Translations under genes and position numbers: made by a program | Notes under the pieces: model-generated | Databases searched by the model: none | Told to the model about the DNA's origin: nothing | What the model saw: the letters and a program-made list of their open reading frames with translations, nothing else | Part shown: positions 10,876-20,489 of the stretch, piece by piece | How positions within the stretch are numbered: the first letter of the stretch is position 1 | Layout of the letters: each line of letters starts with the position of its first letter | Source: Closterium sp. NIES-65 | Taxonomy: Eukaryota > Streptophyta > Zygnematophyceae > Desmidiales > Closteriaceae | Length of the DNA: 64,000 nt | Reading direction: 5' to 3' | Assembly (NCBI GenBank): GCA_948144175.1 | Contig: CANXME010002158.1 | Location: 186,001 to 250,000 of the forward strand

Positions 10876-12342
10876 ATGGCTTCTTCCAACTCCAATGCTG
10901 GTGGTGTTGAAGGCAACAACTCCAATGCTGAACTTGAAGCTTGTGTGCAGAAAATTGACTTGAACAACATGGATGAGGAAATGGTTGAGAAGGAACCTGC
11001 AGTTGACTCTCCTGCAAGGGACCCACCAACTGCTGAAAATTCCAAGGAGCAGGAAGGGGAGTCTCAGGAGGATGACATTGAGTTGGAAGGGGAGGAGGAC
11101 ATTCTGCAGGCTGAAATTACTAAGCTGCAGGATCATGCTGTTGAGCAGGATACGCGCATGCAGCAGCAGCAGTCACTCATCACCAACCTCACGAGGGAGC
11201 TCTCTGACCAGGACGACAAAATCAAGTACCTGGAAGTTGAGCTCAAGAACATGAAGCACGACGCGCGTGAGCACGTTCACCAGCTGGCGAGGCAGACCTC
11301 AAAGATCAACGAGCTGCGCGAGGCCTTCAGTGCCCTCCGAAGAGAGACCATGTATCGCCCTGCACCACGAGCGGACCCGCCTACCAACTCTGCTAGCGGT
11401 CGCACCAACCCTTCTCGCTCTGGTGGTGCAGGGGGTGACCCTGGTCCTTCTACGCAGCGCGCTGCTGAGCCGAGCACGCAGGCTTTTGGCTCTCTGCCGA
11501 TCACCCTGCCGCCATTCATACATGGCAAGACGGACGTGGCTGCGTGGTTGTCAATGATGACCGACCTGTTCAAGGCGCACAAGGTCCAAGACGACGCTCG
11601 CGTCGTCGCTGCCACCACCGTGCTGGACCAGAATGCACAGCGAGTGGTGTATGGCAGCAAGATCCAGGCTGAGGCGGATAGGAAGCCGTTTGGGTGGGAG
11701 GAATTCGCATCTGCACTCAAGCAAGCTTTCCAGGTCCAGCCGACTCAGCTGGAGGTGCGCAGCCGCCTTGAGAAGCTGCAGTGCGGGAATCGCACAGTGC
11801 AGCAGTACGCCGTGGAGTTTGAGGAGATCTGGGTGCTCCAGAAACCGGCGGAACGTATGAGCGAAGGCGAAAAGATCCATCTGTTCTTCAGGGGGCTGCC
11901 TGAACACCTCAAAAACATGCATATGACGGATGGGGCTGGGGAGGCATGGAGGTCCTATGATCACGTGAAGCGCGTGGTGGGGACCACTGATAAGCACTTC
12001 CGCGCTTATGCCAAAACCACTACCCAGCCGCAGCAGGCCTCAAGGCCCTCTTCTAGCACAGCGGGTCCTAGCGGAAGGCAGCAGGGAACGCCTTGGAAGT
12101 GCGGGAACCACAAGAGGCCCTTCCAGCAGGGGCAGCAGGCTGACCACAAGGCCAAGAAGGTCAACGAGGGTGGACCAAGCAATGTCCAGAGCTGCTTCAA
12201 GTGCGGCAAGCCTGGACACAAGGGCTATGAGTGCCGCTACCGCAAGGCGGTGAAGTACTCTGGCAAGTCCAAGACGGACAGCAAGCGCTATGATGGCAGT
12301 GGTCCCTCGGGCAGCCAGCGGGATTTTGCAAAGCCCAACTAG
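10876..12342 (+). CDS. Gag protein of the Ty3/gypsy chromovirus
   Basis: This 488-residue capsid-nucleocapsid precursor would assemble virus-like particles around the element RNA. The start is the first in-frame ATG (10876, G at +4). The reading frame is open further upstream but without an ATG. Domains in order: an acidic stretch (about 30-76), a predicted coiled coil of heptad-like charged and Gln-rich sequence (about 73-158), a Pro/Ser-rich linker, the retrotransposon Gag core (about 211-375, with PPFIHGK and QYAVEFEEIW), and a basic tail with one zinc knuckle CFKCGKPGHKGYEC (Cys440, Cys443, His448, Cys453) for RNA binding. It ends at TAG 12340-12342, with further in-frame stops at 12355, 12364 and 12367, so simple read-through to Pol is not possible. 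The long N-terminal coiled coil is not typical of every chromovirus Gag. Confidence 0.92.
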   Translation: MASSNSNAGGVEGNNSNAELEACVQKIDLNNMDEEMVEKEPAVDSPARDPPTAENSKEQEGESQEDDIELEGEEDILQAEITKLQDHAVEQDTRMQQQQSLITNLTRELSDQDDKIKYLEVELKNMKHDAREHVHQLARQTSKINELREAFSALRRETMYRPAPRADPPTNSASGRTNPSRSGGAGGDPGPSTQRAAEPSTQAFGSLPITLPPFIHGKTDVAAWLSMMTDLFKAHKVQDDARVVAATTVLDQNAQRVVYGSKIQAEADRKPFGWEEFASALKQAFQVQPTQLEVRSRLEKLQCGNRTVQQYAVEFEEIWVLQKPAERMSEGEKIHLFFRGLPEHLKNMHMTDGAGEAWRSYDHVKRVVGTTDKHFRAYAKTTTQPQQASRPSSSTAGPSGRQQGTPWKCGNHKRPFQQGQQADHKAKKVNEGGPSNVQSCFKCGKPGHKGYECRYRKAVKYSGKSKTDSKRYDGSGPSGSQRDFAKPN

Positions 12343-12344
12343 GG

Positions 12345-12881
12345 GGTGGGTACCTAGCGGGCATAGTAGATCGAGAGGATGAGGCAGTGGTCCTGCGGGA
12401 TGAGGAGTTATTGAAACTCGAGTGCCTTGTTGATTGCAAAATTGCATGTGTGTATGCATCTTCTTTTAATGAAAGCTCTTTGTTTGCCTCTCGATTTCAC
12501 CCACTGGAAAATGTCACAATTGAATCATTAAGAGATAAATTCTCACTTATATTTTGTGATCACCATAATTTGCCTTGGATAATGGACGTGGTGGGTCGTT
12601 GCACCCAAGCGCACCCTCTAACTGCGGTTGGAATGGTAACGCGCACAGTTCGAGGTAAATCGTTTCGAGCACTTCAAGGATGGAGCGTGTTAGCGCAGTG
12701 GGATAAGGGACACCATGTGTGGTGGACACACGCTCGCTCCTTTGGACGCAGCAAGCACGGCATTAAGGCATACTATTCGCCTCCCACTGACATTACAGCA
12801 TGTCCTATTCGACCCAAACATCAGCAAAATCTTTTGTTTTCTGGTCGGGGTAAACGGGCGCAGTGCCTCAATCCTGGTTGA
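12345..12881 (+). other. Gag-pol junction with an unexplained open frame
   Basis: Gag and Pol are in the same frame but separated by stops from 12340 to 12693. Over that stretch only the frame one base behind (-1) is open, from before 12345 to a stop at 12879-12881, about 178 codons with no clear ATG start. It overlaps the first 167 bases of pol. Its product resembles nothing I know. It could be the real link between gag and pol if translation shifts -1 near the gag stop and +1 before protease. It could also be the scar of two indels in a once continuous polyprotein, or chance. I see no classic XXXYYYZ slippery heptamer at the gag stop. Confidence 0.35.
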
Positions 12882-15800
12882 TACAGGAGCAACTGCGTCA
12901 TTGATCGATGAGAAATGGATGGGATACTTGAATGTCCCTGTTCAAGGACCATCCTGTTCGATCCGCCTAGGGGATGATAGGATCATTCCATGCAGAGGAC
13001 ATGCGTTGGTCAACGTGGATGTCCAAGGATATCAGGAGACCATCAGTGTTTTTGTCTTACCCCTCCTAGCAGGCGTAGACATTGTCTTGGGAATGGATTG
13101 GCTGCGGCCTAATGAGGTGATATTAAATTTCCAAGATAACACGCTTTCATTCACAAAGAATGGGACGGCGTTTCAATGGCAAGTCCCAGAGCGCCATGCA
13201 CTGGACGACAAACCTCAAAGCCTGGCTCTTGATGTGCGCTTTACGTCGGCTCTCCAATTCAAAGAGCATGTCAAGGGAGCTGATACACTTTTTGTTGTAC
13301 AGCTGGACTCTGAACCAACCCCTTCACAGATTATTGAGGACTTTCCACCTCAAATGAAGGCGTTGGCAGAGGAATATTCCGAGGTTTTCGAACCAATTCC
13401 GGACGGGTTACCCCCCGACCGTGCAGTTGGCCACACCATCCCGGTGGAACCAGGAAAGGCACCACCATTTAGACCTCTGTATCGCCTCAGTCCAGCTGAG
13501 TACGAGGAGGCTAAACAACAGATTGAGGAGTACCTCAGGAAGGGATGGATAGAACCTAGCGGGTCCCCATATGGAGCACCTATCTTGTTTGTTCACAAGA
13601 AGGGAGGTGGACTACGCATGTGCGTCGATTATCGAGCCCTGAATAAAATTACCATAAAAAACAGATATCCACTTCCGCGCATAGAAGATTTATTTGATCG
13701 ACTACAGGGTGCGCAATGGTTCAGTGCACTGGACTTGGCACAAGGCTATCACCAATTGCGTATAACAGAGGACGATGTTCCAAAGACGGCTTTCCGTTCG
13801 CCGTTCGGCCATTTTCAGTGGCGTGTGTTAAGTTTTGGCTTGACCAACGCTCCGGCCTCTTTCCAGAGGGCGATGAACGATGTTTTTCGTGATGCGATTG
13901 GCCAGTTCGTCCTGGTGTACCTCGATGATATCTTGGTATACTCAAAAACCGAAGATGAGCATACCGAACACCTGAAATGGGTCCTCAAAAAATTACGCAA
14001 GCACAAATACTACGCACGTTTGTGGAAATGCCATTTTTACAAACGCGAGCTGGAGTATTTGGGGCACGTAGTGGGGCACAACGGTCTGAAAGTGGACCCC
14101 AAGAAGGTAGCGGCTGTCCAGGAGTGGCCCGTCCCACGCGACGTTGGCCAAGTTCGATCATTCCTGGGCCTGGCGAATTATTTTCGTCGCTTCTTGGAAA
14201 ATTATTCCACGATAGTCGCCCCCCTTACGGCATTGACCCGGAAAGGGTGCACGTGGGAGTGGACTCCACAGTGCCAAAAGGCCTTCGAAGAGGTCAAGCA
14301 TAAATTAACCAACGCACCAGTTTTGGTGTTGCCAAACCCACAGAAACCATATGAGGTGGTTACAGACGCCTCGACGGTGGGACTTGGTGCAGTACTCCTG
14401 CAAGAAGGACGCCCTGTGGCATTTGAGAGTAGAAAACTCTCCCCGGCAGAGCAACGCTACACGACAACCGAACAAGAGTTGTTGGCTGTCGTACATGCGC
14501 TAAGAACATGGCGATGTTACTTGGAAGGGGTAGAGTTCGTGGTCACCACTGACCATTGTCCGAACACATATTTTTCTACCCAAGCTACCCTCACTCGCCG
14601 TCAGGCCCGTTGGGCTGAACTCCTTAGTGGGTTCAGTTTCGACATACGTTATCGTGCAGGTTCCACGAACCTGGCTGACCCCCTCAGCAGACAGCCGATA
14701 GGGGCAGCAACTGGGCTTGACGATACCGAACACGCGGCTGTCTTTGCTGCCTGTTTTGGCATACTAGCTGCGGCGAAAGTGAGCGAGATCGCGTTCACTG
14801 GTTTTCTGAAACGAATTCGTACAGGATATCATATCGATTCCTGGTTCCAGAACCCACAAAACACCAGAAATTTGACATGGGAACACGATCTTTGGTGGCG
14901 AACAAAAGAGATTGTGGTACCTCATGTAGGCAATCTGCGGAACGATATTTTGGAAGAGGTGCATGCCACTAAATATGGGGGACACTTGGGCATGAATAAG
15001 ACCCGATGGGCCCTACGAGATGTGTATTGGTGGCCAGGAGTTGGTAGTGATGTCCAACAGTTTGTGGCACGTTGCGACACGTGCGCACGTAACAAACCGG
15101 ACACACAGAAGCCTAGTGGTTTGCTTCAACCACTTGAAATTCCGAGTGAACCTTGGGAAAGCGTTTCACTGGATTTCATCACCGACCTTCCAAGAACCCG
15201 TGATGGGTATACGGCGATACTCGTCTTTGTAGATCGCCTTACAAAAATGGTGCACTTAGTACCCACGACAACAGACGTGTCGGCAGAGGATACTGCTCGG
15301 TTGTTCGTGACACATGTGTTCCGTCTACACGGATTGCCACGTGTATTAGTGTCTGATCGCGATCCGCGCTTCACGAGCCGATTTTGGCGTGAAGTAACCC
15401 AGACACTAGGAACGAAGCTTAAGATGTCATCAGCGTTCCATCCCCAGACAGATGGGCAAACGGAACGGACTAACCGCACTCTCGAGCAGATGCTTCGTTC
15501 TTTCATAAGCCCAACACAGGAAAACTGGGACGAGTTGTTACCCATGGTTGAGTTTGCAGTTAACAACTCGGTGCATGATAGCACACATGAAAAACCATTT
15601 ATCCTGAACTGTGGTCGGCATCCCACAACACCTGCTACGCATGGGATCGGCGGTTTGAAATTACCTGCCGCAAAGGATTTTGTGGGCAAGCAACGAGAGG
15701 CCCTAAAGTCGGCACGTCGTTGGCTGCAATTAGCCCAACAAAGGCAAAAATCCTATGCCGACATGAAACGCCGGGAAGTATCATTCTCCGTTGGAGACAA

Positions 15801-16332
15801 AGTTTTGTTAAGCACGAAGAATATTCGGCTTAAGATCCCTGGTGCGAGAAAGTTGTTCCCTCGCTGGATTGGGCCCTTCGAGGTCGTTCAACGAGTTGGT
15901 GCTGTAGCTTACAAACTCAAGCTACCTGATACCCTGCAGATTCACAATGTCTTCCATGTGTCTCTGTTAAACAAGTACGTTGCAGAGGGCAAGTACTTAC
16001 CACCACCAACAATCGTCCTAGGGGAGGAACTGTACTATGAAGTCGAACGAGTGCTTTTGCATCGTGATCGACAACGCGGCCGCAAAACTGTACGAGAGTT
16101 CCTCATTAAGTGGAAAGGCTATGGGCCTGAACACAACTCATGGGAGCCGGAAGAACATTTGACTGATACTGCGGTTCAGTCTTACATGGAAGACCTGGCT
16201 CAGCGAGCACTCCCACAACCAGCGGATGGTGTTGACCCTGGTCGTAATGTGGTTCGTCATGCTCGTAGCACTCGTCCTAAGAAGCACCCCATGGCAACGG
16301 GGACGTTGCCAGCTGGAGGGGGAGGAGTGTAA
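12715..16332 (+). CDS. Pol polyprotein: protease, RT, RNase H, integrase, chromodomain
   Basis: The 1,205-residue polyprotein copies element RNA into DNA and integrates it. The ATG at 12715 has a good context (CACC before it, A at -3), and the frame opens at 12694. Domains: aspartic protease with LVDTGAT (54-60); RT (about 250-430) with VDYRALN, FGLTNAP and the YLDD active site (402-405); RNase H (about 545-660) with TDAS (550-553) and TTDH (611-614); integrase zinc finger His750, His757, Cys787, Cys790; catalytic core Asp820, Asp881, Glu917 with the standard 35-residue spacing; GPF module (WIGPFEV, 1051-1057); chromodomain (1108-1149, with IKWKGYGPEHNSWEPEEHL). Chromodomains of this family can steer integration toward modified histone H3. 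The last residues GGGGV are encoded by the polypurine tract, and the stop TAA (16330-16332) lies inside the 3' LTR. No internal stop or frameshift is seen. Confidence 0.96.
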   Translation: MCGGHTLAPLDAASTALRHTIRLPLTLQHVLFDPNISKIFCFLVGVNGRSASILVDTGATASLIDEKWMGYLNVPVQGPSCSIRLGDDRIIPCRGHALVNVDVQGYQETISVFVLPLLAGVDIVLGMDWLRPNEVILNFQDNTLSFTKNGTAFQWQVPERHALDDKPQSLALDVRFTSALQFKEHVKGADTLFVVQLDSEPTPSQIIEDFPPQMKALAEEYSEVFEPIPDGLPPDRAVGHTIPVEPGKAPPFRPLYRLSPAEYEEAKQQIEEYLRKGWIEPSGSPYGAPILFVHKKGGGLRMCVDYRALNKITIKNRYPLPRIEDLFDRLQGAQWFSALDLAQGYHQLRITEDDVPKTAFRSPFGHFQWRVLSFGLTNAPASFQRAMNDVFRDAIGQFVLVYLDDILVYSKTEDEHTEHLKWVLKKLRKHKYYARLWKCHFYKRELEYLGHVVGHNGLKVDPKKVAAVQEWPVPRDVGQVRSFLGLANYFRRFLENYSTIVAPLTALTRKGCTWEWTPQCQKAFEEVKHKLTNAPVLVLPNPQKPYEVVTDASTVGLGAVLLQEGRPVAFESRKLSPAEQRYTTTEQELLAVVHALRTWRCYLEGVEFVVTTDHCPNTYFSTQATLTRRQARWAELLSGFSFDIRYRAGSTNLADPLSRQPIGAATGLDDTEHAAVFAACFGILAAAKVSEIAFTGFLKRIRTGYHIDSWFQNPQNTRNLTWEHDLWWRTKEIVVPHVGNLRNDILEEVHATKYGGHLGMNKTRWALRDVYWWPGVGSDVQQFVARCDTCARNKPDTQKPSGLLQPLEIPSEPWESVSLDFITDLPRTRDGYTAILVFVDRLTKMVHLVPTTTDVSAEDTARLFVTHVFRLHGLPRVLVSDRDPRFTSRFWREVTQTLGTKLKMSSAFHPQTDGQTERTNRTLEQMLRSFISPTQENWDELLPMVEFAVNNSVHDSTHEKPFILNCGRHPTTPATHGIGGLKLPAAKDFVGKQREALKSARRWLQLAQQRQKSYADMKRREVSFSVGDKVLLSTKNIRLKIPGARKLFPRWIGPFEVVQRVGAVAYKLKLPDTLQIHNVFHVSLLNKYVAEGKYLPPPTIVLGEELYYEVERVLLHRDRQRGRKTVREFLIKWKGYGPEHNSWEPEEHLTDTAVQSYMEDLAQRALPQPADGVDPGRNVVRHARSTRPKKHPMATGTLPAGGGGV
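16315..16327 (+). other. Gypsy polypurine tract
   Basis: GGAGGGGGAGGAG directly abuts the TGTAAC of the 3' LTR and would prime plus-strand DNA synthesis. It is also coding: it supplies the C-terminal glycines of Pol. Confidence 0.9.
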
Positions 16333-16948
16333 CATCTCGATATCCCAACCAGCCCAGAGTCTCGATACATTGAACCTGGGTTGGGAAGACGAAAAGGGAA
16401 ATGAACTGGTTGAAAAGCGCGGAAACGGACTGGTTGGCAAGCCAACCAATCAGAACACTTTTATACAAAGTGAGTCGAGAAGTTTCTCGCCGCTGGTTGG
16501 AATTACAGCCAATCACAAACATTCGAAGTCCAACGCAACTCTCGCGTTGGAATTGCAACCAGTTAGAACATGACAGGTATAGATAACATATTGCATACAC
16601 TGCATTTTATTCCTTTGTGCCATGTCATTGAGTAAGAAGGATCAACCTTTGCCACATGGGCAAGGCCCATGGTGGTGCACCCTTCCTTGCCATGGGGAAG
16701 GTGGCTGCACCCCAAGGGGGTCTAGGGAAGGGGTCTGAGGCCTCGGGGGCTCATTCTTCATTTTCCTACTCCCAACTAATCAATTGGGAAATAGGATTGC
16801 TTTTCTCTCAACTCACCCTCCACAGTTTGTTACTGCATCTCCTAGCAACTCTCAGACTTAGTCATTTTCCAGGAGCTGCCATTCTCTGGTTGTGTTAGAA
16901 CCTATTATTAAGTGGGTAAATGCCCTTTTTATTATCAGATCCGTTACA
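16328..16948 (+). repeat. Gypsy 3' LTR (621 bp)
   Basis: It matches the 5' LTR except for G16428 in place of A9892. Its first five bases, TGTAA, contain the pol stop codon. Read backwards it also provides the false C-terminal tail and stop (16895) of the truncated copia frame. Confidence 0.96.
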
Positions 16949-16953
16949 CCATC
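16949..16953. other. Target-site duplication of the gypsy element, right copy
   Basis: The bases ccatc follow the GTTACA end of the gypsy 3' LTR and match 9787-9791. On the minus strand this copy completes the Lys-Gly-Trp codons of the copia RT. Confidence 0.93.
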
Positions 16954-19900
16954 CTTTGATGGCGGCTCCCGCGAATAGGGTTCGCAGCGTCGTCGGCTTC
17001 ACCACAGGGGCAAACAGCTCCTTGAAGTCCACCTTCTCCTTCTGCTGGTACCCCTTGGCTACAAGCCTAGACTTGTAACGCTCGATCTTGCCGTCGGCAT
17101 CCGACTTGATTTTGAAGAGCCACTTGGACGTTATCGCCGTACGCCCCTCCGGTAGCTCCACCAATTCAAATGTGTCATTCTCCTCGATGCTCTTCAGCTC
17201 ACTCTCCATGGCCTTCTTCCACTCCTCAGCATCACTGCTCTCCAAAGCCTCCTTGAGAGTTGCTGGTTCTCCCGGCATCTCCACCGGAGAGAAGAACGCG
17301 AAGGCACACTCCTCGTAGTCACTCTCCTCATCATCTCCGACCATCATTGCCGCTCCGGCCAGGGCTGTCTTGCCTTGCTTTCCAAGTGCATCATAGGTCA
17401 GCCTATTAGGGGGTTGAACTCTCCTCTTCCCCCTTCCTTCCTCCTCAGCTGCAGGGACTTGAAGGCCTTGGCGTTGCTGCGGTGTGGCTCGATTCCGTGG
17501 AGCACTCGTGGTACGGGAAGGGAGTGACGGTGCACGCTCGCTCACTTGCTGCACCTCCTCCTCTTCTTCCTCTGCATCAGTGGCCTCCTCTCCCCCATTC
17601 ACAAGGGAGGATTGCCTCGTGGTTGTGCTGCCGCTGCTCAGCTCCAAAGGCAGCTCCACATGCTCCAAACCGGAACTCTTCACCTCCCCAAACCGCACGC
17701 CTATCTTCGCCTCATTCTCCGCCTTCCAATCCTTGTACATGAAGTTCTCCATGAACTTGCAGTCCCTGCTCACCAAGAACTTCTTGGTGAATGGGTCCCA
17801 AAGAAGCCATCCCTTGCTGTTTTGAGCCATGCCCAAGTGCACGGCCCACACCGCCTTGGCACCAAGCTTGTTGTGCCGAAGATGCTTAGGCACAAGCGCC
17901 ATGCACATGCACCCGAACACCCGAAGCATATCCACCTTTGGCTTCCTTCCTAGCCACTCCACATAGGGCACCCATTTGTCTGCTCCCACATGAGTCAAGG
18001 CTCTGTTCTTGGCCACACATGCGCTCCGCACCGCATCAGGCCAGAAATAGTCGGGTAGCCCGGCTTCAATGAGCAACCCGCGTGCCGCCTCCGTGATTGT
18101 GCGGTTCGCTCGCTCGGCGATGCCATTCATTGCAGGGGAGTATGGCATGGTGAGGGAGTGCCGAATACCATTCTTCTTCAGCCACAACCCAAACTCCTTG
18201 CTCAGGAACTCTCCCCCTCGATCGGTGCGGATTGACTTGACTAGACGGTCTTGTTGCCGCTCCACCATCGGGAACCAATCCGCCTTCAACGTTTCAGCCA
18301 CGTCACTCTTCTTGGCCAGCACGTACACCCAAGTCATGCGGGTGTAGACGTCAACAATGGTGAGAAAATACTCAGCTCCAGCAGCTCCAAGCTTCAGGGG
18401 GCCCACCACGTCCATCACCACCTCATCAAGCGGTGCCTTTGCCGTTGCCTCCGAACTAGAGAACGGAAACCGGGTGAACTTGGCTTGAATGCACGTCGGG
18501 CAGCCAAGCACCTCATCGGGCTCCCCCTTCACACGTATGCCAGCAACCATCTCATTCTTCACTAGCTGCTGCAAGATAGGCAGGGCCACATGCCCCATGC
18601 GCCGATGCAAGGTGAGCCAATCACACTCCCCCGTAGCCGAAGTTGGATTGGAGAATGCCGCGCTCGCAATAGCGCCCCACATACTCTCTCCGTAGTCCTC
18701 CTCCGCTGTTGCCTCGGGGTTCTCCTCACCCTTTTGCTGCTCCTTGGTTGCTGCACCACTCTCCTTAGATTCACTTAACTTGCTGGTCCCTCCAAGATTG
18801 CACTTCTTGGACTCCTTCTCCTTAGCGCGACCGTCCGCGCAATCGCCGCTACCAATCGCTCCACCTTTAGTGCTGACGCTTGCTGCCACTTGCCTCTCCT
18901 TAGGCATTGGGACCACAGGGATCTGCCACATCTCGTTGTAGACATCCCTGTCCTCATGAAGGTCCCAAAGAACCCGATCGCCAAGCCTTGCGGTGTAGGT
19001 CTTGGCTCCCTTCGAGTTAGTGTCCATGCCGGCCTTTGCCAACCGCCGCACGGAAATCAGATTTGCAGCAAGGCTGGGCACCCAAAGCACGTTCTTGAGG
19101 CCCACCATCTTCCCATCAGCACCCTTGAACATGGCCTTCCCCATGCCTTTCACCTCTGCTCGCTGCCCCAAAGCCGATGTGACATGCTTCACCGGTGACG
19201 GCTCGAGTTCGGTGAGCAAGTCCGGGCGAGGTGTCATGCTATAGGTAGCGCCACTATCAATCACCCAATAGTCCAGGGGGTGTAGGGTCACCTTCCCCAC
19301 AGCTGCTGGCTCCTCAAAGCCTTCATCCTTCTCTGGACCAGCCGGTACTTGCGTCGACACGAAGTAGAATAGACCCGGGTATCGATCGTCGCTCGGGTCC
19401 TTGTCGTTGTCTCCGCTCTTCATGTTTGCAGCTCCGCCACCGCGACCGCCACGGCCTCCACGGCCTCGTCCTCTCCCTCCTCCTGCTCCTCTACCCTCTT
19501 GGCCTTGAGCAGGGGTCCAACCATCAGGGAGTTTGTAGCAGTCGCGCCACATGTGTCCGCTCTTGTGGCAATAGTGACACTCGCCGTCGAATCGGCCGCG
19601 ACCGCGTCCGTAGCTCTTGTCGTCGCTGCCGTAACCGCCACTCCCGCGGCCTCCGCCGAAGTTGCTGCCACCAAACCTTCCTCCCCCTCGTCCTCTGCCT
19701 CTTCCTCGACCATATCCACGGCCGATGCTCGCTGCCCCAGCGCCATCCGCACTCGCCAACTCACGGCGGCGGAAATCCTCTTGAAGGATAGCTCGCTTCA
19801 CGTCTTCAAGCGAGAGGCGGGGCAAGTCGCGATTAAGGTTGATGATGAGCGAGGACCATGACTCCGGGAGTAGGGCCAGCAACTTGGTCTTCTTTTGGAG

Positions 19901-20455
19901 CTCACTATAGTTCAAATCAGCTCCCTCAAGCCGCGTCAACAAGTCGAAGAATTTCTGCACCCCTTCTTCAACCGCTTCATCCTCTTCAATTCGTAACGTC
20001 GCCATTTGCCGTTCCAACACCACAGCTACCGCCGCTGTTGCAGGAGCGTGTACACCCTTGAGAGCAGCCCATGCTTTTGGTCCCTTCTCTGGTTCACGCT
20101 GGAAAGGCTTGATGTGACGGATTTGGCTGCTCCCCAACGCTTGCCCAAGTAGGAGGTAGCCTTGTGCGCTCTTCCGCACCCACGGGCTCTTCTCCGGGTC
20201 GTTCTCGGGACGCTTCTCCGTTCCTTCCATCACCTCCAGCAGGTCATAGTGGTCAAATATGTTCTCCATTCTGAAGGACCACTCAGCAAAGTTGTCACCA
20301 TTGAACTTGTCAAGGCCAAACACTCTAGGCTCATCCCTAGATGGGCCAACGCTTGGTTGCACGGGCGCCATGGCTGAGTCACGGGGTTGGCCTTGAGCTT
20401 GGGCTTCTCCTCTGCCACCAGCACCTCTGCCACCCCTTTCCTCAGGTCCAGCCAT
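16949..20455 (-). CDS. Copia polyprotein, 5' half: Gag, protease, integrase, start of RT
   Basis: The start is the first ATG after the primer site (20453-20455), 20 nt downstream of it. Some 1,169 residues of copia sequence are intact. Gag: N-terminal region near 35-230 (DKFNGDNFAEW), then a Gly/Arg-rich tract and zinc knuckle CHYCHKSGHMWRDC (293-306). Protease: WVIDSGATYSM (Asp400). Integrase: zinc residues His617, His622, Cys652, Cys655; catalytic Asp682, Asp745, Glu781 with 35-residue spacing. A linker rich in Glu and Ser follows, then the RT N-terminus from about 1077 (WLFKIKSDADG, YKSRLVAKGYQQ). At 16949 the frame enters the gypsy 3' LTR and stops at 16895, adding 17 unrelated residues. 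This half could still make Gag, protease and integrase, but no RT. The other half is at 8596-9791. Confidence 0.93.
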
Positions 20456-20475
20456 TGTCGAAACTGCTCCAAGGG

Positions 20476-20487
20476 GCTCTGATACCA
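20476..20487 (-). other. Copia primer-binding site, initiator tRNA-Met
   Basis: Read on the minus strand this is TGGTATCAGAGC, a perfect match to the usual plant and fungal initiator tRNA-Met primer site. It lies two bases after the LTR and 20 nt before the gag start codon. This fixes the element's orientation and the LTR boundary. Confidence 0.93.
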
Positions 20488-20489
20488 CT

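Larger units (their letters stand above)
9792..16948 (+). mobile_element. Ty3/gypsy chromovirus, complete, nested in the copia element
   Basis: The 7,157-bp element reads LTR (9792-10412), primer-binding site, structured leader, gag (10876-12342), pol (12715-16332), polypurine tract (16315-16327), LTR (16328-16948). RT and RNase H precede integrase, which is the Ty3/gypsy order, and a chromodomain at the integrase C-terminus places it among chromoviruses. The LTRs have equal length (621 bp) with TGTAAC/GTTACA ends, and I found a single difference (A9892 against G16428). The insertion is therefore recent and younger than the copia element it splits. All catalytic motifs are present. Whether Gag and Pol are both made depends on the odd gag-pol junction. 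Confidence 0.97.

Noticed and set aside
19420..19861. Open frames opposite the copia Gag zinc-knuckle region
   Set aside because: Shadows of the Gly/Arg-rich coding strand, whose composition suppresses stops in other frames.
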